Assembly: GCA_037386965.1 (NCBI GenBank)
Contig: JARRLN010000009.1
Span: 1-36,756, forward strand
Length of the DNA: 36,756 bases
Source: Nitrospirota bacterium
GTDB taxonomy: Bacteria > Nitrospirota > Thermodesulfovibrionia > Thermodesulfovibrionales > JdFR-86
Direction: 5' to 3'
Part shown: positions 15,493 through 24,411 of the stretch, in pieces
Layout: every line of letters begins with the position of its first letter
Numbering within the stretch: the stretch's first letter is position 1
Translations under genes and position numbers: made by a program
The notes under the pieces: generated by a model
Database searches by the model: none
Told to the model about the DNA's origin: nothing
The model's input: the letters and a program-made list of their open reading frames with translations, nothing else

Positions 15493-16726
15493 CGCCCTGT
15501 ACTCGCTGGCCCTTGCCGCCCTCTTTCCCCGCGAGTACGGAAAGAGGCGGGGGGAGCTCAGGCGGCGCTGGCTGGGCGAAAGGCTGGGGGGGCTGCCCCC
15601 GCGCGAGAGCTCCCGCCCGCTTGTCTGGCTCCATGCCGTCTCGGTGGGCGAGGTGGCCGCATCCGTTCCCTTCGTACGGGGGCTCACGGAGCGCCATCCG
15701 GGGCTTGACGTCGTGGTCTCCACCGTCACCGACACCGGACAGGCCGTGGCCAGGGAAAGGCTCGGCCGTCTTGCCCGGGTGGTTTATGTGCCGTTCGACC
15801 TTCGCCTGAGCGTCAGGAGGGCCCTCGCCCGCCTGAGGCCGAGCCTTTTCATCGCCATGGAGACCGAGCTCTGGCCCAACACGTTCCGGGCCATGCGGGA
15901 GGCCCAGGTGCCTGTGGTTATCCTGAACGGGCGCATATCGGAGAGCTCCTTTAGGGGATACCGGAAGGTGCGGTTTCTGATGAGGCGGGTTCTCCGGGAC
16001 GTCACGCTCTTTTGCATGCAGGACGATGAATACGCCCGGCGCATCCGGGAGCTGGGGGCCGGGGAGGAAGACGTCCTGGTGACCGGCAGCTTCAAGTTCG
16101 ACGTCACGGCCAAAGGCGGCGACATCCCGTGGGCGGGAGGCCTCACGGGGCCGGTCGTGGTGGCGGGAAGCACCCACCGGGGGGAGGACGAGATAATGCT
16201 CGGCCTTTTTCGGGCGCTCAAGCAGGATTTTCCCGCTTTGACCCTTATCCTGGTGCCGAGGCATCCGGAAAGGTTCGACGAGGTGGACGCCCTGGTGAGA
16301 AAGGAAGGCTTGCCCCTGGTGAGAAGGACCGGCCTGAGCGGGGGGGAGCGCGTGTCGGGCTCTGTGGTTCTCCTGGACACGGTGGGGGAACTTTCCTCCG
16401 TCTACGGCATCGCCGATGTGGTCGTCATGGGGGGAAGTTTTATCAGGCACGGGGGGCAGAACCCCCTGGAGGCCATGGCCTGGGGCAAGCCGGTGGTGTG
16501 TGGCCCGCACATGGAAAACTTCCATTTTATCAAGGAGTTCTACGACAGGGGCGCGGCGATTGAGGCCCGGGAGAATACGCTTGCACAAAGCGTGAGAGGC
16601 CTGCTTTCTTCCCCTCAAAAGAGGCAGTCCATGGGGGCGCGCGCCCGGGACATCCTCAAGGCGAACCAGGGGGCGGTGGGCAGGGCGCTGGATGCGGTGG
16701 AGCGGTTTCTGCCTGCACTCCCATGA
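15476..16726 (+). CDS. waaA: 3-deoxy-D-manno-octulosonic acid (Kdo) transferase
   Basis: WaaA (KdtA) adds Kdo from CMP-Kdo to the lipid A precursor. The 416-residue protein starts with a membrane-anchoring hydrophobic segment (MLALYSALYSLALAALF). The N-terminal GT-B domain has VWLHAVSVGE with the catalytic Glu59, VSTVTDTG, and AMETELWPN. The C-terminal domain has GSTHRGED, LVPRHPERF, MGGSFIRHGGQNPLEAMAWGKP and the PHMENF motif. The start ATG 15476 has AGGGGAG just upstream and lies inside the end of msbA, indicating coupling; an ATG 21 bases earlier is less likely. Whether it adds one or more Kdo residues cannot be read from the sequence. Confidence 0.94.
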   Translation: MLALYSALYSLALAALFPREYGKRRGELRRRWLGERLGGLPPRESSRPLVWLHAVSVGEVAASVPFVRGLTERHPGLDVVVSTVTDTGQAVARERLGRLARVVYVPFDLRLSVRRALARLRPSLFIAMETELWPNTFRAMREAQVPVVILNGRISESSFRGYRKVRFLMRRVLRDVTLFCMQDDEYARRIRELGAGEEDVLVTGSFKFDVTAKGGDIPWAGGLTGPVVVAGSTHRGEDEIMLGLFRALKQDFPALTLILVPRHPERFDEVDALVRKEGLPLVRRTGLSGGERVSGSVVLLDTVGELSSVYGIADVVVMGGSFIRHGGQNPLEAMAWGKPVVCGPHMENFHFIKEFYDRGAAIEARENTLAQSVRGLLSSPQKRQSMGARARDILKANQGAVGRALDAVERFLPALP

Positions 16727-17721
16727 GGGTGCTTGAGCTTGCATACTACCTCGGCTTGAGGGCCAGGACTTCTTATGACGCGTGGCGCGCGCGGAAGCTC
16801 CCCGTCCCGGTCATAAGCATCGGCAACATCACCACGGGCGGCACCGGGAAGACCCCGGCCACGGCTGCACTTGCCGCCGAGGCGGCGCGCAGGGGCAGGA
16901 GGCCCTGCGTGCTTACCCGGGGCTACAGGGGGCGGCTCAAGGGCCCGGCCCTGGTCTCTCCGGACATGGAGGAGGCCCAGGCGGGGGACGAGGCCCTTCT
17001 TCTTGCGGAGAAGCTGGTCGGGGTTCCGGTGGTGAAGGGGAAAGACCGGTATGCCTCCGGGATGTATGCCCTTACGAGCGCACCCCGGCCCGACCTCTTC
17101 ATCCTGGATGATGGGTTTCAGCATAGGCGGCTTGTGCGGGACGTGGATGTGCTTCTCATCAATGCCGCCAGCCCCTTCGACAACGGCAGGCTCCTTCCCG
17201 TGGGGCACCTGCGGGAGCCCCTCCCGGCGATGAAGAGGGCCCACGCCATCGTCCTGACGCGCAGCGACTGCGTGAGCGAGGACGCGATAGACGGCCTCAC
17301 CCGTGCCGTCCGCCGCCATAACGCTCACGCCCCGGTATTCCGGGCGGTCCACGGGCCGTCCTTCGTAAGGACCCTGGAGGGGGAGCGAAGGCCCCTCACG
17401 TGGCTTCGGGGCAGGCGCCTCTATGCCTTCTCGGGCATCGCCGGCGGGTCTTCTTTCGAGGAAACTCTCCGGAAAGCCGGCGCAGAGGTGGCCGGGGGAA
17501 GGGTTTTCGGGGACCACCACAGGTACGGCGAGGGGGAGGTGCGGGGCCTTTCCGGGGCGGCCCGCGAGTGCGGCGCTTCTTGGATAATAACGACCGAAAA
17601 GGATATAATGAGGCTGCGGGGCATGGCCCGACTGCCGGAAAACCTTATCGCCCTCGGGATAGAGTTTGTCGTCCCGCGGGAATTTTATGAGTACGTGCTT
17701 TCGCCGGAGCGCCTGGCCTGA
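16723..17721 (+). CDS. lpxK: Tetraacyldisaccharide 4'-kinase
   Basis: LpxK phosphorylates the 4' position of the lipid A disaccharide at the membrane. The 332-residue protein has an N-terminal membrane-associating segment and the P-loop ISIGNITTGGTGKTPAT (Walker A near residues 37-44). Other family motifs are VLTRGYRG, VGDEALLLA-like AGDEALLLAEKL, ILDDGFQHRRLVRDVD, and LPVGHLREP. The C-terminal part has FSGIAGGSSFEETL and TTEKDIMRL. The length is typical. It overlaps waaA by 4 bases (ATGA) and is followed after 9 bases by yjbQ with a strong ribosome site. Confidence 0.95.
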   Translation: MRVLELAYYLGLRARTSYDAWRARKLPVPVISIGNITTGGTGKTPATAALAAEAARRGRRPCVLTRGYRGRLKGPALVSPDMEEAQAGDEALLLAEKLVGVPVVKGKDRYASGMYALTSAPRPDLFILDDGFQHRRLVRDVDVLLINAASPFDNGRLLPVGHLREPLPAMKRAHAIVLTRSDCVSEDAIDGLTRAVRRHNAHAPVFRAVHGPSFVRTLEGERRPLTWLRGRRLYAFSGIAGGSSFEETLRKAGAEVAGGRVFGDHHRYGEGEVRGLSGAARECGASWIITTEKDIMRLRGMARLPENLIALGIEFVVPREFYEYVLSPERLA

Positions 17722-17730
17722 GGAGGATGT

Positions 17731-18132
17731 ATGCTGCGGTACATGGACGTCAAGAGTTCCAACAGGAATGAACTCATCGACATCACCAGGGATATCGAAA
17801 AGCAGCTTGGAAACGCCGGCGCCAAGGACGGCGTCTGCTACGTCTACGTTCCCCACACCACCGCCGCGGTGACCATCAACGAAGGTGCCGACCCCAGCGT
17901 GAAGACCGACATCCTGGACTCTCTCAGTCGGCTCGTGCCCCGGGACATGCACTACAGGCACGCAGAGGGCAACGCCGACGCCCACGTGAAATCGACGATC
18001 GCGGGCGCCTCGCAGTTCATTCCCGTCAAGGGCGGCAAGCTGGCCCTGGGCACATGGCAAAGCGTGTACTTTTGCGAATTTGACGGCCCCAGGAACCGAC
18101 GAGTGGCCATCCAGTTTATCCCCGGCGACTGA
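17731..18132 (+). CDS. YjbQ/UPF0047 family protein
   Basis: The 133-residue protein belongs to the YjbQ/UPF0047 family by VCYVYVPHTTAAVTINEGADP, RDMHYRHAEGNADAHVKSTIAG and LALGTWQSVYFCEFDGPR. Conserved His residues in these motifs form a metal-like site in solved structures. Some members have secondary thiamine-phosphate synthase activity when overproduced, but the main role of the family is unclear. The start ATG 17731 follows GAGGAGG, the strongest Shine-Dalgarno in this operon. The stop overlaps the next start by one base (TGATG). No functional link to lipid A is evident beyond sharing the operon. Confidence 0.9.
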   Translation: MLRYMDVKSSNRNELIDITRDIEKQLGNAGAKDGVCYVYVPHTTAAVTINEGADPSVKTDILDSLSRLVPRDMHYRHAEGNADAHVKSTIAGASQFIPVKGGKLALGTWQSVYFCEFDGPRNRRVAIQFIPGD

Positions 18133-19580
18133 TGCAGAGTTTCGACGTCATTATCGTGGGCACTGGCCCGGCCGGGATTTTTGCGGCCCTGGAACTTGTG
18201 GGTGCCGGAGGTTCCGGCCTCAAGGTCCTCATGGTGGAGAAGGGCAACGACATCGAGCGCCGCCGCTGCCCCATGATGATCAAGGACATCTCCTGCCGGA
18301 CGTGCGACGAGTGCGCGGTGGTCAGCGGCTGGGGAGGGGCCGGGGCTTACAGCGACGGCAAGCTCAACCTGTCGCCGGACGTGGGGGGCTTCCTGCTGCG
18401 CTACATGGGGCGGGACGAGCTGGAGGGCTTGATTGACTATGTGGACGGCGTGTACCTTTCCTTCGGGGCGCCCAGGAAGCTCTACGGCGGGGACCGCAAG
18501 CACGTAGAGGAGTTGAAGGAAATCGCCTCGAGGAACGACCTGGAGTTCCTGCCCACCCGCGTGCGGCACATCGGCACGGACCGCTGCCTCACGGTGCTCC
18601 GGGCCATGGAGGAGCATCTGAAAAAGCACGTCACCGTGCTCTTTGACGCCGAAGTGGACCGTGTCCTGGTCAGGAAGAGGCAGGTGCAGGGGGTGCGGCT
18701 CTCCGACGGGAGGGAGTACCGGGCTCCCCATGTCGTCCTGGCCCCGGGGCGGGAGGGCTCGAAGTGGCTTGAGAGGGAGACCCGGCGGCTCAGGCTCTCC
18801 ACGCTCCAAAACCCCGTGGACGTGGGCGTGCGGGTGGAGGTGCCGGCATCGGTGCTCAAGCACCTGACCGACGCCACCTACGAGCCCAAGCTCCACTTCT
18901 ACTCCAAGACCTTCGAGGACCGGGTGCGGACCTTCTGCGTCAACCCCTACGGGGAGGTGGTGAAGGAGTACCTCAAGGGCATATGGACGGTCAACGGCCA
19001 CAGCTACGCGGGGCGGCGCACCGAGAACACGAACTTCGCCCTCCTGGTGAGCACGACGTTCACGGAGCCCTTTCACGAGCCCATCTCCTACGGGCGCTAC
19101 ATAGCGGGGCTGGCGAACTTTCTGGGGAAGGGCGTCATCGTGCAGAGGCTGGGGGACCTGCTGGCGGGCAGGCGGTCCACGCCGGAGCGCATCGAGCGCG
19201 GACTGGTCGCGCCCACCCTGAAGGACGCCACGCCGGGGGACCTGAGCTTCGTCATCCCGTACCGGTACCTTGCCGACATCATGGAGATGCTGGAGGCCAT
19301 GGACAGGTTGGCCCCGGGCGTGCACTCGCGCCATACCCTGCTTTACGGCATAGAGGTGAAGTTCTACTCCATGCAGTTGAGGTTGTCCAACGGCTTTGAG
19401 ACCGAGGTGCAGAACCTCTTTGCCGCGGGCGACGGAGCAGGCGTAAGCAGGGGGCTCATCCAGGCCTCCGTCTCCGGCGTCGTGGCCGCACGGGAGATAC
19501 TCTCTCGCGCCGGGGCTCCCACCGCCCCGGCCAGGAAGAAAGCTTCCCCCCGCAGAGGCGGACCGGAGCCTACCGGATAA
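18132..19580 (+). CDS. FAD-dependent dehydrogenase (COG2509-like)
   Basis: The 482-residue protein begins with a classic FAD-binding Rossmann motif (FDVIIVGTGPAGIFAALEL) and has a C-terminal FAD-contact segment (VQNLFAAGDGAGVSRGLIQASVSG). It also has the family segment CPMMIKDISCRTCDECAVVSGWGGAGAYSDGKL, with a Cys-rich CRTCDEC stretch. This places it in the uncharacterised FAD-dependent dehydrogenase family (COG2509-like); substrate unknown. The last about 20 residues are a basic, Pro-rich tail. It closes the lipid A operon, starting on the stop of the YjbQ gene. Its 3' end overlaps the convergent nuoM by 11 bases. Confidence 0.85.
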   Translation: MQSFDVIIVGTGPAGIFAALELVGAGGSGLKVLMVEKGNDIERRRCPMMIKDISCRTCDECAVVSGWGGAGAYSDGKLNLSPDVGGFLLRYMGRDELEGLIDYVDGVYLSFGAPRKLYGGDRKHVEELKEIASRNDLEFLPTRVRHIGTDRCLTVLRAMEEHLKKHVTVLFDAEVDRVLVRKRQVQGVRLSDGREYRAPHVVLAPGREGSKWLERETRRLRLSTLQNPVDVGVRVEVPASVLKHLTDATYEPKLHFYSKTFEDRVRTFCVNPYGEVVKEYLKGIWTVNGHSYAGRRTENTNFALLVSTTFTEPFHEPISYGRYIAGLANFLGKGVIVQRLGDLLAGRRSTPERIERGLVAPTLKDATPGDLSFVIPYRYLADIMEMLEAMDRLAPGVHSRHTLLYGIEVKFYSMQLRLSNGFETEVQNLFAAGDGAGVSRGLIQASVSGVVAAREILSRAGAPTAPARKKASPRRGGPEPTG

Positions 19581-21084
19581 GGCCCAGGAAGGTCTGGGCC
19601 ACGGAGACCGGCTCTCCGTGAACCCTCTCTAGGAGATGGGCCACGGTGGGGTGCATGAAGCTCAGGAAAGCGTTGGGGTACACGCCTATCCAGAATATCA
19701 GGACGACCATGGGCGCGAGCGTGAGGATCTCCCGGAGGTCCAAGTCGCCGAGCCCCTCCACCTTGGGATTCGTGTCCACAAAGAAGATGCGCTGGTAGAG
19801 CCAGAGCATGTAGGCCGCTCCGATGATGATGCCCGTGGCCGCCAGCGCGCCCGCCCATCCACTGTAGGTGAACCCTCCCAGGATTATCAGAAACTCTCCA
19901 ATGAACCCGTTCAGGCCCGGCAGGCCGATGGAAGCGAGGGTCAGGACCATGAAAAGCCCCGCGTAGACGGGAAGCACGGTGGCCACCCCGCCGTAGTCTT
20001 TTATCTCGCGGGTATGGGTGCGCTCGTAAATCATCCCCACCGCAAGGAAGAGGGCGCCGGTGACGACGCCGTGGTTTATCATCTGAAGGATGCCCCCTTC
20101 CACGCCCTGGATGTTCAGGGCGAAGATGCCCAGGGTGACGAACCCCATGTGGCTCACCGAGCTGTAGGCGATGAGCCGCTTCAGGTCGGTCTGGGCGAGG
20201 CAGACGATGCCGCCGTATATGATGGCGATGATGGACAGGACGATCATTATGGGCGTCATGGCAAGGGCCGCGTCGGGGAAAAGCGGCAGGGAGAACCTGA
20301 GGAAGCCGTAGGCCCCCATCTTGATGAGGATGCCCGCCAGGATGACGCTGCCCGCCGTGGGCGCCTCCGTGTGGGCGTCCGGCAGCCAGGTGTGCACCGG
20401 AAACATGGGCACCTTGACGGCAAAGGCCGCGAAGAAGGCCCAGAAGAGCCAGAGCTGCATGCCGTAGGGAAAGTTCATCCGGGAGAGCTCCCGTATGTCG
20501 AAGGTGCCCCCGGAATACCAGTGCAGGACGATGATGCCCACCAGCATGAGGACGCTTCCCACCAGGGTGTAGAGGAAGAACTTGATGGCCGAATAGATCC
20601 GCCGGGGCCCTCCCCATACGCCGATGAGAAGGAACATGGGGATGAGCATGGCCTCCCAGAAGATGTAAAAGAGGAAGAAGTCCAGCGAGCAGAAAACGCC
20701 TATCATCGCGGCCTCGATGAGCAGGAGAGAGCTGTAGAACTCCTTCGTGTGCTTCGTGATGGCGTTCCAGGAAACCATCACGCAGGTGATGGTGATGACG
20801 GCCGACAGGAGCACGAAAAGAACGCTCAGGCCGTCCACCCCGAGGGCGTAGTACACGTTCATCGCGGAAATCCATGCGTGGCTCTCCACGAACTGCATCT
20901 CGTGCGTCGTCTTGTCGAAATGGGTGAAAAGGGGCAGGGCCGCCAGGAAGGTCGCGATGCTGAAGACGAGGGCCGTGGACTTTATCCGCGTTTCGCTGGA
21001 GCGCTTCAGCAAAAGGATGGCGGCCGCTCCCACCACCGGGAGGAATATGACGATTGTCAGAATTGGATAGCCTACGCTGTTCAT
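19570..21084 (-). CDS. nuoM: NADH-quinone oxidoreductase subunit M
   Basis: An antiporter-like, proton-pumping membrane subunit of complex I. The 504-residue hydrophobic protein has LFYIFWEAMLIPMFLLIGVWGG with the conserved helix-5 glutamate, PVHTWLPDAHTEAPTAGSVILAG, ILIKMGAYGFLRF, and DLKRLIAYSSVSHMGFV. The length is normal. It is the last gene of the nuoHIJKLM block, 25 bases after nuoL. nuoN, which usually follows it, is missing here and found at 1822-3261 on the other strand. The 3' end overlaps the convergent FAD-dehydrogenase gene by 11 bases, so transcripts from both sides must collide or end here. Confidence 0.96.
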   Translation of the reverse strand: MNSVGYPILTIVIFLPVVGAAAILLLKRSSETRIKSTALVFSIATFLAALPLFTHFDKTTHEMQFVESHAWISAMNVYYALGVDGLSVLFVLLSAVITITCVMVSWNAITKHTKEFYSSLLLIEAAMIGVFCSLDFFLFYIFWEAMLIPMFLLIGVWGGPRRIYSAIKFFLYTLVGSVLMLVGIIVLHWYSGGTFDIRELSRMNFPYGMQLWLFWAFFAAFAVKVPMFPVHTWLPDAHTEAPTAGSVILAGILIKMGAYGFLRFSLPLFPDAALAMTPIMIVLSIIAIIYGGIVCLAQTDLKRLIAYSSVSHMGFVTLGIFALNIQGVEGGILQMINHGVVTGALFLAVGMIYERTHTREIKDYGGVATVLPVYAGLFMVLTLASIGLPGLNGFIGEFLIILGGFTYSGWAGALAATGIIIGAAYMLWLYQRIFFVDTNPKVEGLGDLDLREILTLAPMVVLIFWIGVYPNAFLSFMHPTVAHLLERVHGEPVSVAQTFLGLIR

Positions 21085-21109
21085 CTCGCTCCTGCCCTCG
21101 TCGGGGTTC

Positions 21110-23023
21110 CTACCACATGAATACGATGGCGATGACGGCCAGAAGCCCCAGGCCCATGGCGGCGGCGTAATGTTGCGCCCGTCCCGTCTGAACCCTTCTC
21201 AGCAACTGGCTTGAGTTGCCGATGAACCGGGGCACGCCGTTGACGATGCCCTCGATGACCCTTCCGTCGGAAACGCCCACGATGACGGTGCGGGCCACCC
21301 AGAAGGCGGGGCGCACCACGAGGGCGTCGTATATTTCATCCACGTAGTACTTGTTCCACAGCACGTTGTAAACGAACCCGGCCTTTGCGCCGAGCCACGT
21401 TGCGAGCTCCGGTCTCTTCAGGTACATGAGGTAGGCAATGCCGATGCCCCCGAACCCGAACAGTACGGAAATCCCCATGACGGTGAGCTCCACGGCGTGG
21501 GTTCCCTCGCCGTGAGGATGCCCCACCACAGGGGCCAGAAACTCCGCGAACCGCTCGTGCCCTCCCAGGATGGCCGGGACGCCCACGTAGCCGGCCACCG
21601 CCGCTCCCACGGCCAGGATGACCAGGGGCACGGTCATCACCTTGGGCGACTCGTGCAGATGATGCTCCTGCTCGGGCGTGCCCCTGAAGGTGCCGTGGAA
21701 GGCGAGAAAGATGATCCTGAAGGAATAAAAAGCCGTCAGCAGGGCCGTCACGGCGCCCAGGAACCAGACGAACTGCCCCAGGCCGCCGGAGGCGAAGGCC
21801 CGCCAGAGGATGTCGTCCTTGCTGAAGAAGCCCGCGAAGCCCGGGATGCCGGCGATGCTCAGGGAGGCGATGACGAACGTCCAGTACGTGGCGGGCATGT
21901 GCTTCCTGAGCCCGCCCATCTTCTGGATGTCCAGCTCCCCTCCCATGGCGTGCATCACGCTGCCGGCGCCCAGGAAGAGGAGGGCCTTGAAAAACGCGTG
22001 GGTGTACAGATGAAAGATGCCCGCCGAGTACGCGCCCACGCCGCACGCCAGGAACATGTATCCGAGCTGGCTTACCGTGGAGTAGGCGATGATGCGTTTG
22101 ATGTCGTTCTGGACAAGGGCGATGGTGGCGGCAAACAGCGCCGTGACGCCGCCCGTCACGGCGACGACTCCCATGGCGGCGGGGGAGAGCTCGAAGATGG
22201 GGGACGTGCGGGCCACCATGAAAACGCCTGCCGTTACCATGGTGGCGGCATGGATAAGCGCGCTGACGGGCGTGGGGCCTTCCATGGCGTCGGGGAGCCA
22301 GACGTGAAGGGGAATCTGGGCCGACTTGCCCACGGCACCGCAGAACAGGAGCAGGGCTATCATGGTCACCGTGCTGACGTGGTAGCCCAGGAAGTTCACC
22401 CCTCCGGTCACGTGCTCGATGGCCTCGAAGGCCGGGGCGTAGTGCACCGTGCCCACGGTGAGGAAAAGAAGGATTATGCCCAGGCCGAAGCCGAAGTCGC
22501 CGAAGCGGTTGACGATGAAGGCCTTCTTGCCGGCGTCGGCGGCCGATTTCTTCTGGTACCAGAAGCCGATGAGGAAATAGGAGCAGAGGCCCACCGCCTC
22601 CCAGCCGAGGTAAAGCTGCAGGAAGTTGTTGGCCATGACCAGCATGAGCATCGAGAAGGTAAACAGGCTCAGGTAGGCGAAGAACCTGTAGTAGCCCGGG
22701 TCCTCGTGCATGTAGCCCACGGAGTAGATGTGCACCAGGGAGCTCACCGAGGTGACCACGAAGAGCATGACGACGGTGAGGGGGTCGATGAGGAAGCCCA
22801 CCGACGCCTTGAAATCGCCCGAGACGATCCAGGAGTAAAGGTCCGTGTTGTACCGGGCTCCGCCCAGGACCTCGAAGAGCGTGACGACCGCCAGCACCCA
22901 GGAGGCGACTACCAGGGGGACGGACACCCAGTGCGCCTTGTCGCGGATGTAGCGCCTTCCAAAGAGGATGTTTATCACGAAGGCCAGCAGGGGCAGAAAC
23001 GGTATGAACTGGTAGGCACTCAT
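21110..23023 (-). CDS. nuoL: NADH-quinone oxidoreductase subunit L
   Basis: The largest antiporter-like subunit of complex I, at the distal end of the membrane arm, carrying the long lateral helix. The 637-residue protein has LYLGWEAVGLCSYFLIGFWY, KKAFIVNRFGDFGFGLGI, IPLHVWLPDAMEGPTPVSALIHAATMVTAG, and DIKRIIAYSTVSQLGYM. The C-terminal about 130 residues include the lateral helix and the final membrane segment. The length is typical for bacterial NuoL. It starts 3 bases after the nuoK stop. Confidence 0.96.
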   Translation of the reverse strand: MSAYQFIPFLPLLAFVINILFGRRYIRDKAHWVSVPLVVASWVLAVVTLFEVLGGARYNTDLYSWIVSGDFKASVGFLIDPLTVVMLFVVTSVSSLVHIYSVGYMHEDPGYYRFFAYLSLFTFSMLMLVMANNFLQLYLGWEAVGLCSYFLIGFWYQKKSAADAGKKAFIVNRFGDFGFGLGIILLFLTVGTVHYAPAFEAIEHVTGGVNFLGYHVSTVTMIALLLFCGAVGKSAQIPLHVWLPDAMEGPTPVSALIHAATMVTAGVFMVARTSPIFELSPAAMGVVAVTGGVTALFAATIALVQNDIKRIIAYSTVSQLGYMFLACGVGAYSAGIFHLYTHAFFKALLFLGAGSVMHAMGGELDIQKMGGLRKHMPATYWTFVIASLSIAGIPGFAGFFSKDDILWRAFASGGLGQFVWFLGAVTALLTAFYSFRIIFLAFHGTFRGTPEQEHHLHESPKVMTVPLVILAVGAAVAGYVGVPAILGGHERFAEFLAPVVGHPHGEGTHAVELTVMGISVLFGFGGIGIAYLMYLKRPELATWLGAKAGFVYNVLWNKYYVDEIYDALVVRPAFWVARTVIVGVSDGRVIEGIVNGVPRFIGNSSQLLRRVQTGRAQHYAAAMGLGLLAVIAIVFMW

Positions 23024-23026
23024 GGG

Positions 23027-23329
23027 CTATCCTTTCATCTCCGTCATCTCGTCGGCGTACGTGGTCTCCTTGTTGCGGAAAAGGGCGATGATGATGGCCA
23101 GGCCGAGGGCGGCCTCGGCCGCCGCCACGGCGATGACGAAGAAGCTCAGTATCTGCCCCCTCAGGTCCTGCATGTAGTGGCTGAAGGCGACCAGGCTGAT
23201 GTTCACGCCGTTGAGCATGAGCTCGACAGAGATGAACATGAGAATGATGTTCCTCCGGGAGAGGAACCCGAAGACCCCTATCGAGAACACGGCGGCCGAC
23301 AGCAACAGGTACCACTGTAAAGGAACCAT
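23027..23329 (-). CDS. nuoK: NADH-quinone oxidoreductase subunit K
   Basis: A small three-helix membrane subunit of complex I (100 residues) that takes part in proton transfer. The conserved glutamates appear in [17 protein letters not shown] and [17 protein letters not shown]. Spacing to its neighbours is 7 bases (nuoJ) and 3 bases (nuoL), typical of the nuoJKL order. Confidence 0.96.
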   Translation of the reverse strand: MVPLQWYLLLSAAVFSIGVFGFLSRRNIILMFISVELMLNGVNISLVAFSHYMQDLRGQILSFFVIAVAAAEAALGLAIIIALFRNKETTYADEMTEMKG

Positions 23330-23336
23330 CAGTACC

Positions 23337-23846
23337 TCATGATTTCAGGCGTTTCTTCGCCAGGGTTATGGAGCCCACGATAGCCACCAGCAGCACCACG
23401 GAGGCCACTTCGAAGGGGAAGAGATAGTCCGTGTACAGCCGCGTGCCGACGGCACGCGTGTTGGTGACCTTCTCGATATAGGAGATGCTGAAGGTGGAGC
23501 TGGGCCCCGGCGTGACGTGCACCAGCGTCAGGGCCAGGACCGCGAATATCCCGGCTCCGACGACAAAACCCGTCGGCCAGGAACCGATATACTTCCGGGA
23601 AAGCTCTTCCTTCCTCAGGTTCAGCAGGAAGACGACGAAGAGGAACAGGACGAGAATCGCACCGGCGTACACGATTATCTGCACGGCGGCCATGAACTCC
23701 GCGTCCAGGAACAGATAGAGGCTGGCGATGTGGAAGAACAGGACCAGCATGAAAAGCACGCTGTGCACCGGGTTCTCCCGCGTCACCACGAGGAGGGACA
23801 GCGCCGTGATGACGATGGCGTGGTAGAAGAAGAAAAACTCAGGCAC
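23337..23846 (-). CDS. nuoJ: NADH-quinone oxidoreductase subunit J
   Basis: A membrane subunit of complex I with five predicted helices (169 residues). Family features are [52 protein letters not shown], including the region that bends in the helix-3 pi-bulge of solved structures. It begins 8 bases inside the end of nuoI, so the two are translationally coupled. Confidence 0.96.
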   Translation of the reverse strand: MPEFFFFYHAIVITALSLLVVTRENPVHSVLFMLVLFFHIASLYLFLDAEFMAAVQIIVYAGAILVLFLFVVFLLNLRKEELSRKYIGSWPTGFVVGAGIFAVLALTLVHVTPGPSSTFSISYIEKVTNTRAVGTRLYTDYLFPFEVASVVLLVAIVGSITLAKKRLKS

Positions 23847-24402
23847 CGGCGGCCTCCTTTTTCCCTTTCGGCCTGAAGACGGCCTGCCCCTCGTAGCCGC
23901 CGAAGGCGGTGGCCTTGGGCAGCCAGAATCTCTTGAGGTATTCCCGGCCCTTCTCGCCCGCCATGAAGGTGTCCCAGTTCTGAAGGAGCTTCTCCTTGGT
24001 CATCCAGAAATCGTCCCGGCTGTAGTTGGCGTACTCGAAATGCTCCGTCAGGACCACGGCCCCCACCGGGCAGGCCTCCACGCAGAAGGCGCAGAAGGTG
24101 CAGCGGAGCACCTCGATTTCGTATCGCTCGGCGACCTTCCGCCCGTCCGGGGCCTCGCCGGTATGGATGGAGATGCACTGCGAGGGGCATATGGCCGCGC
24201 ACAGGCCGCAGGCGATGCACCTCTCCCGCCCGTCTGCCTCCCGCACCAGGGCGTGCAGTCCCCGGAAACCGGGTTTGGGCTGCCGGGGCACCTCCGGGTA
24301 GCGGAGGGTCACCGGCCGCGTGAACAGGGTCTTGAGGGTGAGGGCCATGCCTTTCAGTATCTCTATGAAAAAGACCGTCCTGACGACTTTCTTGAAATCC
24401 AC
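23839..24402 (-). CDS. nuoI: NADH-quinone oxidoreductase subunit I
   Basis: A peripheral-arm ferredoxin-like subunit holding clusters N6a and N6b, which pass electrons to NuoB. The 187-residue protein has both 4Fe-4S motifs complete: Cys62, 65, 68, 72 (CIACGLCAAICP) and Cys101, 104, 107, 111 (CTFCAFCVEACP). An amphipathic N-terminal helix (MDFKKVVRTVFFIEILKG) would sit on the membrane. The C-terminal extension after residue 130 (NYSRDDFWMTKEKLL) is typical of NuoI from anaerobes and related lineages. It begins 9 bases after the nuoH stop. Confidence 0.96.
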   Translation of the reverse strand: MDFKKVVRTVFFIEILKGMALTLKTLFTRPVTLRYPEVPRQPKPGFRGLHALVREADGRERCIACGLCAAICPSQCISIHTGEAPDGRKVAERYEIEVLRCTFCAFCVEACPVGAVVLTEHFEYANYSRDDFWMTKEKLLQNWDTFMAGEKGREYLKRFWLPKATAFGGYEGQAVFRPKGKKEAAGA

Positions 24403-24411
24403 CTCTCCTCC

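Noticed and set aside
19581-19600. Hairpin GGCCCAG/CTGGGCC after the FAD-dehydrogenase stop as a terminator
   Set aside because: It lacks a T tract and lies in nuoM coding sequence; it may slow polymerase but cannot be called a terminator.
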